From contig DCQA01000026.1 in the NCBI GenBank assembly GCA_002323325.1, positions 1 to 64,000 on the forward strand: a stretch of 64,000 bases of DNA. Direction: 5' to 3'. A model generated the notes under the pieces. It ran no database searches. It saw nothing but the letters and a program-made list of their open reading frames with translations, and had not been told where the DNA came from. A program made the position numbers and the translations under genes. Source of the DNA: Coxiellaceae bacterium UBA1530 (lineage in GTDB: Bacteria; Pseudomonadota; Gammaproteobacteria; Coxiellales; Coxiellaceae). Each line of letters starts with the position of its first letter. Position 1 is the first letter of the stretch. This document shows positions 17,666 to 26,732 of the stretch, piece after piece.

Positions 17666-19669
17666 ATGTTAGAACAATTAATTTTTGGAAAGTTATCACT
17701 GGACGCGTTACCTGATGATCCCATCACGCTTTATGGTGCTGGTAGCGTTCTATTTCTAGGTTTGTTCCTTGTGCTGGGTTCGATTACTTATTTTAAAAAG
17801 TGGAAATATGTCTGGACAGAGTGGATCTGCACTGTTGATCATAAAAAAATTGGGATCATGTACGTCATGCTCGCTTTCGTGATGTTTATTCGAGCTTTAA
17901 TTCAGGCAATGATGATGCGCGCTCAGCAAGCCCTCTCTGTGGGACCAGGTCACACTGGATACATGGACCCTGCTTATTACAACCAGTTCTTCTCAGAGCA
18001 TGGTGTCATCATGATTTTCTTTGTGGCGATGCCTTTAATCTTTGGTGTCATTAACATGGTGCTTCCGCTCCAGATTGGTGCGCGTGATGTTGCTTACCCT
18101 TACCTAAACTCGCTCAGCTTTTGGCTAACCCTGGTTTCAGCTGGATTCATGATGATTTCATTGGTTGTTGGAAATTGGGACAGGGCAGGTTGGTTAGCGT
18201 ACCCACCTCTATCTGGACTCAAGTACAGTCCTGATGTAGGGGTTGACTACTTCATCTGGGTGCTGCAGATCTCCGGTGTCGGGAGTTTGCTCTCTGGTAT
18301 TAACTTTACGGTGACTGTCTTTAAAATGCGTTGTCCAGGAATGACACTGATGAAGATGCCGGTTTTTGTTTGGGCGTCTTTATGTGCAATGATACTCGTT
18401 GCTCTCGCGTTCCCTATTCTGACTGTAACCCTTGCACTCTTGGCATTAGATAGGGCAGTTGATATGCACTTTTTCACTCAGACGCAGGGTGGAAACATCA
18501 TGATGTATATCAATATGATTTGGGCTTGGGGGCATCCTGAAGTTTATATTTTGATACTGCCTATTTTTGGTGTCTTTTCTGAGATTGTCGCCACATTTTC
18601 CCGTAAACGCTTATTTGGTTACAACACTATGGTAGGTGCGATTCTATTGATTGGTTTTCTGTCTTTCATAGTCTGGTTGCACCATTTCTTTACCATGGGC
18701 TCAGGCGCAGATGTCAATGCATTTTTTGGAATCATGACCATTATCATCGCCATACCAACCGGTGTGAAGGTTTTCAACTGGTTATTTACAATGTTTAGAG
18801 GCAACATTAACTTCGCGACGCCTATGATGTGGATCATGGCCTTCTTTACGACCTTTGCGATCGGTGGTATGACCGGTGTAATGATGTCTATTCCACCTGT
18901 AGACTTTCAGACGCACAACAGTCTGTTCTTGGTGTCACACTTTCATAACGTGATTATTGGTGGTGTTCTTTTTGGTTTCTTTGCAGGACTGTCATACTGG
19001 TTTCCAAAAATTTTCGGTTTCATGCTAGACGAACGTCGAGGCAAATACGCGTTTTGGTTGTGGGTATCTGGCTTCTACCTAGCTTTTATGCCGCTGTATC
19101 CATTAGGCTTGATGGGTGCTATGAGGAGAAACTATCACTTTGAGAATCTAGCGTTTAAGCCTTACCTATGGATTGCTGCTTTGGGGGCTGCTTTGATATT
19201 TCTTGGGTTCCTCTGTCAAGTTTGGCAGCTTGTTTACAGCATTAAACACAAAGAGTCTCTTCGTGATAAAACGGGTGATCCATGGGATGGAAGGACATTG
19301 GAATGGTCTTTGTCATCTCCAGCTCCTTTCTATAACTTCGCTCATATCCCGGTAGTTTCTCAAATAGACGATTATTGGTACAAAAAACAAGCTTTAAGAG
19401 CAGAAGGTAAAGAGCCGCCTATAGCAGCGGATCATTACGAAGATGTGCATATGCCACGTTCCACACCTGCCGGCTTCCTAATAGCCTTATTTGCTGCATT
19501 ATTTGGGTTTTCCGCTATTTGGCACATGGTTATTCCAGGAATTTTTGGATTGTTGGGTATCATAGCTGTGGTTGTCTTAAAAAGTTTCAATCTTGATACT
19601 GATTATTACGTTAAAGCTTCTGAGGTAGAAGCAATTGAAAAAGCGTTTATTAAGGAGGCACACTCATGA
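17666..19669 (+). CDS. cyoB: cytochrome bo3 ubiquinol oxidase subunit I
   Basis: Catalytic, multi-helix subunit (667 residues; E. coli 663) holding heme b, heme o3 and CuB. All ligand motifs are seen: FFSEHGVIMIFF, WAWGHPEVYILILP (CuB histidine and cross-linked tyrosine), WLHHFFTMG (two CuB histidines) and LVSHFHNVIIGG (heme histidines). The start is the ATG at 17666; a GTG three bases earlier is in frame but less likely. It overlaps cyoC by ATGA, a sign of coupled translation. The N-terminal extra helix and long C-terminal tail are typical of CyoB. Confidence 0.97.
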   Translation: MLEQLIFGKLSLDALPDDPITLYGAGSVLFLGLFLVLGSITYFKKWKYVWTEWICTVDHKKIGIMYVMLAFVMFIRALIQAMMMRAQQALSVGPGHTGYMDPAYYNQFFSEHGVIMIFFVAMPLIFGVINMVLPLQIGARDVAYPYLNSLSFWLTLVSAGFMMISLVVGNWDRAGWLAYPPLSGLKYSPDVGVDYFIWVLQISGVGSLLSGINFTVTVFKMRCPGMTLMKMPVFVWASLCAMILVALAFPILTVTLALLALDRAVDMHFFTQTQGGNIMMYINMIWAWGHPEVYILILPIFGVFSEIVATFSRKRLFGYNTMVGAILLIGFLSFIVWLHHFFTMGSGADVNAFFGIMTIIIAIPTGVKVFNWLFTMFRGNINFATPMMWIMAFFTTFAIGGMTGVMMSIPPVDFQTHNSLFLVSHFHNVIIGGVLFGFFAGLSYWFPKIFGFMLDERRGKYAFWLWVSGFYLAFMPLYPLGLMGAMRRNYHFENLAFKPYLWIAALGAALIFLGFLCQVWQLVYSIKHKESLRDKTGDPWDGRTLEWSLSSPAPFYNFAHIPVVSQIDDYWYKKQALRAEGKEPPIAADHYEDVHMPRSTPAGFLIALFAALFGFSAIWHMVIPGIFGLLGIIAVVVLKSFNLDTDYYVKASEVEAIEKAFIKEAHS

Positions 19670-20250
19670 GCCATGCTCTAGAGCACCATCATAATACCGA
19701 TTCCATAGATGTACTGGGCTTTTGGCTCTATATTATGACCGATTGTGTCCTTTTTGGATCTCTGTTCGCTGCTTACTTGGTGCTTCATCAGCCTCACTCT
19801 TTTGGCCCTAAATTAAGCGAATTTATTAATTTATATTACGTGCTTGGAGAGACCTTTTTTCTATTATTCAGTAACCTGACATATGGTATGGCAATGATTG
19901 CCAGTTATAAAAACAAGGCAAAGCTCACCATTTTCCTACTGGCATTAACCTTCCTCTTAGGCTTTGGCTTTGTATATATGGAGGTTTATGAATTTGTTCA
20001 CTTGGTCAATGAGGGATATAGTTGGACTGTAAGTGCATCTGCCTCAGCGTTCTTCACATTAGTTGCTACTCACGGGCTGCACGTCTCTTTCGGTCTTCTC
20101 TGGATACTGATTATGACATTTCAGGTGATGAAGTTTGGTCTTGTGGGAACCGTTAAGCGTCGACTCACCTATCTCGGGTTATTTTGGAATTTCTTAGATA
20201 TAGTCTGGATTTTTGTTTTCACTGTCGTTTATCTAGTAGGATCTTTATAA
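19666..20250 (+). CDS. cyoC: cytochrome bo3 ubiquinol oxidase subunit III
   Basis: Five-helix subunit III (194 residues) of the quinol oxidase. Characteristic segments are VLGFWLYIMTDCVLFGSLFA, GETFFLLFSNLTYGMA, ATHGLHVSFGLLWI and the C-terminal FWNFLDIVWIFVFT. It stabilises subunit I and lines a possible oxygen/lipid path. Starts within the cyoB stop (ATGA) and is followed after one base by cyoD. Confidence 0.95.
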   Translation: MSHALEHHHNTDSIDVLGFWLYIMTDCVLFGSLFAAYLVLHQPHSFGPKLSEFINLYYVLGETFFLLFSNLTYGMAMIASYKNKAKLTIFLLALTFLLGFGFVYMEVYEFVHLVNEGYSWTVSASASAFFTLVATHGLHVSFGLLWILIMTFQVMKFGLVGTVKRRLTYLGLFWNFLDIVWIFVFTVVYLVGSL

Positions 20251-20251
20251 A

Positions 20252-20605
20252 ATGAATCAAGTAACAGAAGATTTAAACCACGATCATGACCAAGACTTTG
20301 GTACCGGCAAAAAAACCTTTGGTGTCTATTTTTCAGGTTTTTTATTATGTGTCATATTGACATTAATCCCTTTTCTGTCGGTCATCCACAGCGTAGGCTC
20401 AACCACTCTTTTACTTGCTATTGTCCTAATATCGGCATTGTTGCAGTTCTTTGTTCAAGTCATTTGTTTTCTTCGACTGAATACTCAAACAGAGCAGGGT
20501 GTTGTTAATATTATGAGTTTCATCTTTACAGGTGTCGTACTGGTGGTTGTTATTGGTGGTTCAGTTTGGATTATGATGAGCTTGAATTACTTCATGATGC
20601 ACTAA
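20252..20605 (+). CDS. cyoD: cytochrome bo3 ubiquinol oxidase subunit IV
   Basis: Small three-helix subunit IV (117 residues) needed for assembly of the oxidase. It has a hydrophilic His/Asp-rich N-terminus, GVYFSGFLLCVILTLIPF (first helix), a second helix ending in QFFVQVICFLRLN, and a third helix (FTGVVLVVVIGGSVWIM). Directly follows cyoC. In many proteobacteria cyoE (heme O synthase) would come next; here it does not. Confidence 0.93.
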   Translation: MNQVTEDLNHDHDQDFGTGKKTFGVYFSGFLLCVILTLIPFLSVIHSVGSTTLLLAIVLISALLQFFVQVICFLRLNTQTEQGVVNIMSFIFTGVVLVVVIGGSVWIMMSLNYFMMH

Positions 20606-20659
20606 TTTGAAAGGTTGTTTGCTGTTGGGATTTAATGACTGATTAGGGAGTTTGATATA

Positions 20660-21049
20660 ATGGACTATACATCGATCACAAGGGCGTTCGGCGTCATCAC
20701 ATTGGTTCTGTCGTTTGGCTTTCTTTTTCATCTTAAGCACTATCGCGAAATGGCTAAACAGATGGTTGGTAATCCATCGGGCTTCATTTTTGCAGGTGTT
20801 ATTCCTTTACTTTTTGGCTGTTTCTTGATTCATTCTCCATCCTCAGCGATAGTGGGCTGGAATCATGTCTTGTATGTGATCGGTTGGATTATGTTTCTTG
20901 TTGGTGTTTTCAGGATATGGTTCGTACACCTATGGGTGAAGATCATTAAAGATTATATAACATTTGTCCCGGTTCTTTTTGCGCTGATAGGGCTAATCTT
21001 CGGATTATTGTTGTGCTATGCCGGATATATCGCTCCATTGTATTCGTAA
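20660..21049 (+). CDS. four-helix membrane protein at the end of the cyo operon
   Basis: A 129-residue integral membrane protein with about four hydrophobic helices and very short loops. The ribosome site GGGAG precedes the ATG. It begins 55 bases after cyoD in the place where cyoE often sits, but it is much too short and lacks the aspartate-rich motifs of heme O synthase. No family recognised. Its position suggests expression with the oxidase, perhaps in assembly; this is inference. It stops 2 bases before the end of the convergent mscS remnant. Confidence 0.75.
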   Translation: MDYTSITRAFGVITLVLSFGFLFHLKHYREMAKQMVGNPSGFIFAGVIPLLFGCFLIHSPSSAIVGWNHVLYVIGWIMFLVGVFRIWFVHLWVKIIKDYITFVPVLFALIGLIFGLLLCYAGYIAPLYS

Positions 21050-21051
21050 CG

Positions 21052-21957
21052 CTACTCTTTTATTAAGTGGACATCCATCTGAGGGAAGGGCATACTAATA
21101 CCAGCTTTATCAAATTCAAGTTTGATTGTCTCAATCATTTCCCTTTTAGTTACGCCAAAGTCAGTCCTTTTTGTCCAGTATTGGACGAGTAGATTCACGC
21201 TACTATCTGCTAATTCGCTCATAGCAATGATCGGCGTAGATGGCTCGCCTAGAACCCTTGAGTCATTTTCAATGATAGATTGCAGTAACTCCTTACTTTG
21301 CTTTATAGAATCTTCATAGCTAATGCCTATTACAAGCTCAGTTCTTCATAGCTCTTTTGAGCTATGGTTAATGATAGCATCACTCATGAATTTTGAGTTT
21401 GGTATAGTGATTTGTTGATTATCTGGGCTGACCATTTCTGTAAATAGTAGACTAATCTCATCTATCGTTCCTTCATAGCTCCCGATTCTGATGTGGTCAC
21501 CGATCTTAAAAGGCCTGAAAACTACCAGTAACAATCCGGATGCTAAATTAGACAAAGATGATTTGAGTGATAATCCAACAGCTAAGCTCATCGCACCGAG
21601 GATCGCAACTAGAGATGCGGTTTGCACGCCTAGTTTCGATAGTGTTGCAAGTACTACAAAAATTAATAGTAGAGCTTGAACGAGTCTACTCAAGAAGTTA
21701 GCAATAGTGATTTCGACTTTTCTTTTTTCTAGCGCTCGTCTAAATCCTTTCGTTATCATTTTTGCGATAAATGTACCTAGAATAAGAATCATCAATGCAT
21801 AGATAAACCTAATGCCATAGCTTATTAATAAGTTGTAAACTTCTGATATTTCTCGATATGTTGATCCTGATTCGTTTTGATTAGACAACGTTATTAGGGG
21901 TAACCATAGTAAAAATAGTAGGAATATTTTCATTTTAGTCGTTATTATTTTCTTCAC
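21052..21957 (-). pseudogene. mscS: small-conductance mechanosensitive channel (MscS), broken by one in-frame TGA
   Basis: An MscS-type channel that would open to release solutes on osmotic downshock. The N-terminal 203 codons give a signal-like segment, membrane helices, and the hallmark pore and beta regions (LGAMSLAVGLSLKSSLSN, FRPFKIGDHIRIGSYEG, QQITIPNSKF). At 21346-21348 the frame meets TGA within INHSSKEL-stop-RTELVIGISYED. Reading on in the same frame gives 97 further residues of a normal C-terminal domain, ending in TAG at 21052. Family members usually have arginine at the broken position, so a single C-to-T change (CGA to TGA) explains the lesion. The total, 300 codons, is normal for the family. 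Either a recent pseudogene, a read-through site or a sequencing error. Confidence 0.85.
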
Positions 21958-22324
21958 ACTAAACTCCTTTTTTGTGTTTATTATAGATCAAAAAAAACAT
22001 TTATCGAAACTACTCACAATACCGCCTTTTTTATGAATATACGAACCTCAGAGATATGTATCTCTGTCACTAGAATTGGTTCCTTGTATCATAATTTCTA
22101 CTGGTCTGAGTTTATATTCCTATCACATAGATGAGTTATTAAGCCTCGTTTTTGATATCTATGTCCGCCTATGTTGATTATCAGCTCAAGAAATAAAACA
22201 ATTTTAATAAGTTATTTAAGTATATGTTAAATATATTAATTTACGTGTGAATTTTATTGATCAGTAACATACAAAATGTTTTTAGGTATCATTGAAAAAG
22301 GTATGAGAAAAAAAGAGATAGATT
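21958..22324. other. 367-base AT-rich stretch without gene
   Basis: No credible open frame. It holds one clean inverted repeat at 22049-22066 (CAGAGATA-TG-TATCTCTG) that lacks a T-run and could be an operator or RNA hairpin. Lies between two broken genes and is probably decaying. Confidence 0.5.
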
Positions 22325-22845
22325 ATGAAATATGTATTAATATCACTAGTAGCCGCTGGATTGGTCGGGGTTGTAGGGTATCGCGGTCGTCTCGAGACAT
22401 AGCCTGGCAATTCCTAATCATACAGCAGTAGGAGTAGACGTCATTAAAACCTCATCCACTGAACGGCGAGTGAGGCCCGAGGTTCCAGTGCTGGATCCAT
22501 CCTTTGGGAGGGCTTGCGGGCAATCAAACTAGCAGTTCGTGTGCCGGTACCCTAAAGAGAGGCTCAAAAAATCGGTAGAGTTGGATGGTAAAGCAAATGT
22601 ATACCTTATCAAGGTGGACGAAAGCCATTTTTTAGGCGACAGGGCAGAGGCAAGTATCCGCTAAGCGGATGGTTTCACATGCGACCATCGGTCTTGTCCT
22701 AGTACCATCATGTTTTTCACACCGTTTATAGAGGCCAGATGGTGATCTGGAGCTGAAATGCGCTGACATTTATCTAATCGCAAATCTCACAAAATACCGG
22801 TTTGAGGATGATCAAACAAATCTCTTTGATAAACCAGTGCAATAG
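22325..22845 (+). pseudogene. decayed gene of a small secreted protein
   Basis: Starts with a good signal-peptide-like frame (MKYVLISLVAAGLVGVVGYR) that hits TAG after 25 codons. A shifted frame then continues as protein-like sequence (VIKTSSTERRVRPEVPVLD) to an in-frame TAG, resumes after it (VELDGKANVYLIKVDESHF) to an in-frame TAA, and goes on; a further frame change leads to the final 35 codons (DGDLELKCADIYLIANLTK...) ending in TAG at 22843. The region is visibly richer in GC than its flanks. At least two frameshifts and two stops show that it is dead, not a sequencing slip. The family is not recognised. It neighbours the broken mscS. Confidence 0.6.
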
Positions 22846-22887
22846 TCATCTTTTTCAGATTTTGAATGTCAGTAGAGTTCTTTGTAC

Positions 22888-24354
22888 TTAGAGCAGGCTC
22901 ATCAACATTAATATTACGGTTGTGATAGCGATTGGCCAATACCCACTACTCATCAGCGGGGTGTTCTCACTCATGCTATGTACATTGCCGGAAACAACAG
23001 TGCGAGTGTTAATGGGTGCTGTCTTGCTAACTTTACCTAATGGATCAATAATTGCTGTTATACCTGTGTTAGAGCAGAATAATACATAACGATTAGTCTC
23101 GAGTGCCGCCATCTGTGCCATTTGTAAATGTTGTGCTAGTGCTATCGATCCACCAAACCACCCATCATCATTAATGACAACAAGAATGTCACTCAATTGG
23201 CTGTGCCTAATCACATATTGAGGATAAATAATTTCATAGCAAATAAATGGGGCAATCTTAAGGTCGCCATTACTCAAAATACCCTGCTGTGCACCTCCTG
23301 CCGAAAAGTTAGACATTGGGATTGAGAAAGAAGCAAGAAATCGATTGATTACACTATCCCATGGGGTGTATTCACCGAAGGGTACTAGATGATGTTTATT
23401 ATATTGTTTCTTCTGCTCTCCCAGCATTAATAGACTATTAAAATAGCGTTTTGTTGTTTTATCAAAAGTTGGCGCTCCAACTAAAAAAGTAATGTTATTG
23501 TCTATTCCAAGCTGATTGATTATATCTATATAGCTGACTAGTTGGCTAGGGTAGTATGGTATGGCTGCCTCTGGCCATACGATGAGTTGACTATCTACGT
23601 TCTCTTCGCTGAGTTGTAAATAAGTATCTAAAATAGTTTGCAGGGTATGAGCATCCCATTTAAGAAATTGATCAAAGTTCCCCTGTACTAAAGTCGTCTT
23701 AAAGGTCTTTCCTATGGGTTTTGTCCACACCTGGCCGTATAGCAGCCAAGCAGGAATAAGAATAATAAATAACACACAAAGAGCGATAAGTCGGTCTGTC
23801 AGTGAGCGTGACAGTATACATAGGATTAGACTGCCTGAGACTAAAGTAACGCATAAACTCAAGCCGTATGTTCCAATAATTGGTGCGAAACCTTGAAGAA
23901 ATGAGGCGGTTTGCGAATAGCCTAATAATAACCAAGGGAGCCCGGTAAGAAGAGTGCTTCGTAGATACTCGCTGAAAAGCCAAAGCGCAGGGAATGCGCA
24001 TAGACATTGAATAATCAATGATTTTCTAGCCGTGATTCGCTGGAATAAGTAACCTTGAAGTACAAAGAAAAGTGATAAAAATGCAGAAAATCCTATAGTA
24101 ACTAACCAGGTAAGCCAAATCGATACATTACCAAAGTTGTGAATGCTGATCGATATCCATGACATCCCAACTCCAAAAAAACCTAACCCAAAATAAAATC
24201 CACACCAAGCTGCTTGCTTCGATGTGGATTTAATCCAGAGGTAACAGAGGGCTGCTGGAGATATAAATGCTAGCGAATAAATTCCAAAGGGAGAAAACGC
24301 TAAAGGTAATATTGAACCTGCAAGTAAAGCTAGCCATGGAGAAAAGTTTTTCAT
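22888..24354 (-). CDS. lnt: apolipoprotein N-acyltransferase
   Basis: Inner-membrane enzyme that adds the third acyl chain to the N-terminal cysteine of lipoproteins, preparing them for sorting to the outer membrane. 488 residues: about six N-terminal helices, a periplasmic nitrilase-like domain and a final helix. The catalytic triad is visible: Glu in VWPEAAIPYYP, Lys in KQYNKHHLVPFGEY and Cys in APFICYEIIYP. It overlaps the preceding corC-like gene by four bases (ATGA), as in many gammaproteobacteria, and is the last gene of the miaB-phoH-ybeY-corC-lnt run. Confidence 0.95.
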   Translation of the reverse strand: MKNFSPWLALLAGSILPLAFSPFGIYSLAFISPAALCYLWIKSTSKQAAWCGFYFGLGFFGVGMSWISISIHNFGNVSIWLTWLVTIGFSAFLSLFFVLQGYLFQRITARKSLIIQCLCAFPALWLFSEYLRSTLLTGLPWLLLGYSQTASFLQGFAPIIGTYGLSLCVTLVSGSLILCILSRSLTDRLIALCVLFIILIPAWLLYGQVWTKPIGKTFKTTLVQGNFDQFLKWDAHTLQTILDTYLQLSEENVDSQLIVWPEAAIPYYPSQLVSYIDIINQLGIDNNITFLVGAPTFDKTTKRYFNSLLMLGEQKKQYNKHHLVPFGEYTPWDSVINRFLASFSIPMSNFSAGGAQQGILSNGDLKIAPFICYEIIYPQYVIRHSQLSDILVVINDDGWFGGSIALAQHLQMAQMAALETNRYVLFCSNTGITAIIDPLGKVSKTAPINTRTVVSGNVHSMSENTPLMSSGYWPIAITTVILMLMSLL

Positions 24355-25205
24355 TCGAGAATTTCAGCTTTTGGTAAAGAGACACGTATTTGTTGAATGC
24401 GACGGCTATGTGTCTTCACGATTGTCATATTAACAGAATCAATAGTGATCGATTCGCCCTGTTTTGGTAGATGACTCATTTTATGCAAAATGAAACCCCC
24501 TATTGTGTCGCTATCGTCATGCTCAAAAGATAATTTGAAATACTCATTGAACTCTTCAAGTGGCGTGAGAGCACTCACAAGAAATTCATGTCTAGAGATT
24601 GCTTTAATACACTCTTCTTCAATCTTTGTATCATACTCATCTTCAATATTTCCAACGATCTGCTCCAGTAAATCTTCTATGGTTACTAGACCACAAACAC
24701 TACCGTATTCATCCACGATAATTGCAATGTGATATCGCTTAAGACGAAACTCTTTAAGCAATATATCAAGACGTTTGCTCTCTGGAATGAAAGTTGCTTG
24801 ACGAATAAAATGCTCGATTTTGGTCGGTTTTTCATTATGCGTTGATAGAGTTTTAAGAAGATCTTTTGCCATTAGAACGCCAATGATTTCATCACGGGTA
24901 TCTGAGACGACAGGAAATCTTGAGTGTCCAGATTCAGTAATGATCGGTAAAGCCTCTTCTGCAGTCATTTCACTGTTCAGTACAACCATTTGAGGTCTTG
25001 GAATCATAACCTCTCGTGCATGCATGTCAGATACTTTTAAAACCCCGCGTATCATCTTCAAGGCATCGGCATTTAGTAGATGATTTTCTTTGGCATGTTC
25101 TAGGGTGTCTATCAGTTGGTCTATGTCTTGAGGCTCCCTCGTAACAGCGAATGCTAGCCAATCAAGCCAAGATTTCGAAGTATCAGGTTGTTTATCTTTT
25201 TGCAT
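24351..25205 (-). CDS. ybeX: CorC/YbeX-type CBS-domain protein (magnesium/cobalt efflux-associated)
   Basis: A 284-residue cytoplasmic protein with two CBS domains in tandem (VMIPRPQMVVL..., then IVDEYGSVCGLVTIEDLLEQ) followed by the CorC/HlyC C-terminal domain. CBS pairs bind adenine nucleotides. Family members have been linked to Mg2+/Co2+ efflux and, more recently, to ribosome homeostasis; the precise job is debated. The order between ybeY and lnt is the conserved gammaproteobacterial order. 13 bases separate it from ybeY upstream and it overlaps lnt. Confidence 0.92.
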   Translation of the reverse strand: MQKDKQPDTSKSWLDWLAFAVTREPQDIDQLIDTLEHAKENHLLNADALKMIRGVLKVSDMHAREVMIPRPQMVVLNSEMTAEEALPIITESGHSRFPVVSDTRDEIIGVLMAKDLLKTLSTHNEKPTKIEHFIRQATFIPESKRLDILLKEFRLKRYHIAIIVDEYGSVCGLVTIEDLLEQIVGNIEDEYDTKIEEECIKAISRHEFLVSALTPLEEFNEYFKLSFEHDDSDTIGGFILHKMSHLPKQGESITIDSVNMTIVKTHSRRIQQIRVSLPKAEILE

Positions 25206-25218
25206 GTCGGTCTCTATT

Positions 25219-25692
25219 TTAATAGGGGTTAGGGATATTTATGGATTGTAATATTTCTATCTCTACTGATTCCATACGCGTAGCTTCTTGATCGTCAACG
25301 TGATCATATCCCAATAAGTGTAGTAAACCATGAATTGTTAAGTGAGCAAAGTGGTTCAGCCATGGTATTGAGAGTGTTTTGGCTTCGCTTAATATAGTTT
25401 CATGGCAGAATACGATATCTCCCCATGAGTCCGGCTTTTCATTGGGTAATGTCTCATCTGGAAAGGAGAGCACATTGGTAGGATAATTTTTATGTCGAAA
25501 TTCGAAGTTGAGTGACTGCATTTCATCACTATCTATAATGACTAGGGTCATATAACTTCTCGATGAATGATTGATAAGAGATGGTATGGTTTTATGAGCA
25601 CAGGCTGCATCTATCCATGATTGAAACTGTTTCAGTGAAGGGCAGTCTTCATGGTGAGTTTGATTTAATAACTCAATCGTCGGCGCGTTCAT
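25219..25692 (-). CDS. ybeY: endoribonuclease YbeY (rRNA maturation factor)
   Basis: Zinc-dependent single-strand RNase that takes part in 16S rRNA 3'-end maturation and ribosome quality control. 157 residues. The zinc motif H-x3-H-x5-H is exact: HGLLHLLGYDH (His121, His125, His131). The upstream DIVFCHE element and the N-terminal beta-sheet with PTNVLSFP are also typical. It overlaps the end of the PhoH-like gene by 20 bases, showing tight coupling. Confidence 0.95.
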   Translation of the reverse strand: MNAPTIELLNQTHHEDCPSLKQFQSWIDAACAHKTIPSLINHSSRSYMTLVIIDSDEMQSLNFEFRHKNYPTNVLSFPDETLPNEKPDSWGDIVFCHETILSEAKTLSIPWLNHFAHLTIHGLLHLLGYDHVDDQEATRMESVEIEILQSINIPNPY

Positions 25693-26647
25693 AAGCTTCT
25701 ATAATTTTCTGCACCAATGGATGACGCACTGCATCTGTGGCTTTGAAAAATGTAAAGCGGACCGCATTAATGTCTTGCAGTAATAGCAGCGCGTTTCGCA
25801 AACCTGAGTCAACGCGCTTTGGCAAGTCAACTTGTGTGATATCACCTGTGATAACAACTTTAGATCCGTAGCCGATTCGTGTGAGTAACATTTTCATTTG
25901 CTCTTTAGTCGTATTTTGCGCTTCATCAAGAATAACAAAAGCATCATTCAATGTACGTCCACGCATAAAGGCAAGTGGTGCAATTTCAATTTGTTGTTTT
26001 TCGGTGAGCTGAGCCACTCGGTCGCCCCCCATTAACTCAAACAAGGCATCATAAAGAGGACGCAGGTATGGATCGACCTTTTGTGTTAAGTCTCCCGGTA
26101 AAAACCCAAGACTCTCGCCAGCTTCAACAGCGGGTCGTGTTAAAATAATCCGACTGACCTTTTCTTGTTCTAAGGCGTCAACAGCACAAGCAGCAGCTAA
26201 GAATGTTTTGCCGGTACCTGCAGGGCCGATTCCAAAGTTTATATCGTATTGTTGAATCGATTGGAGATAGTGACGCTGATTAAGTGTTTTAGGACTAATT
26301 TGAGTTTGTCTTAACTTTATGGAGGCATCAACGAGCTTTTGTTTAACGTTGACTTCTTCGCTGGCTTGCTCTGATTCTAGTGTTTTTAGTTGCAATTGAA
26401 TATCCTTATTCGTGATTGAGTCAGTGTTAGAAGTTTTTTCGTAAAGTGTCTTTAGTGCTTCTTGAGTGATATTAACTGAGGATGGAATGCCAATAATATC
26501 GAATTCACATCCACGGTTATTGATCTCAACACCAAGAGATCTTTCTAGTAAAACGAGGTTTTGATTATACGGGCCACACAGACAGGCAAGTCTTTCATTA
26601 TCTTCAGGCTCAATTGTGACATGTCGAGTGAGTTTTGTTTCAGTCAA
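25673..26647 (-). CDS. ybeZ: PhoH-like ATPase (YbeZ)
   Basis: Cytoplasmic P-loop ATPase of the PhoH family, thought to work with YbeY in RNA metabolism. 324 residues: a KH-like N-terminal portion, Walker A GPAGTGKTFL (from residue 141), Walker B within AFVILDEAQNT, and the TRIGYGSKVVITGDITQVD motif. It lies between miaB and ybeY in the normal order; 85 bases separate it from miaB. Confidence 0.94.
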   Translation of the reverse strand: MTETKLTRHVTIEPEDNERLACLCGPYNQNLVLLERSLGVEINNRGCEFDIIGIPSSVNITQEALKTLYEKTSNTDSITNKDIQLQLKTLESEQASEEVNVKQKLVDASIKLRQTQISPKTLNQRHYLQSIQQYDINFGIGPAGTGKTFLAAACAVDALEQEKVSRIILTRPAVEAGESLGFLPGDLTQKVDPYLRPLYDALFELMGGDRVAQLTEKQQIEIAPLAFMRGRTLNDAFVILDEAQNTTKEQMKMLLTRIGYGSKVVITGDITQVDLPKRVDSGLRNALLLLQDINAVRFTFFKATDAVRHPLVQKIIEAYERADD

Positions 26648-26732
26648 GGCTTCTCCTTATTTTATCATCTACCTGTTATCGTGAGTCGTTCTTTACTTAA
26701 TATTATCTTCAGGTATTGATATTAGGAGTAGT

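Noticed and set aside
21346..21348. TGA as selenocysteine or recoded codon in mscS
   Set aside because: No selenocysteine-insertion hairpin is evident, MscS has no catalytic selenocysteine, and TGA ends normal genes such as ppa; a nonsense mutation is simpler.
22325..22845. Group II intron or structured RNA in the GC-richer patch
   Set aside because: No domain V-like hairpin or intron ends were found, while three protein-like blocks and a signal peptide can be read, so a decayed gene is the better explanation.
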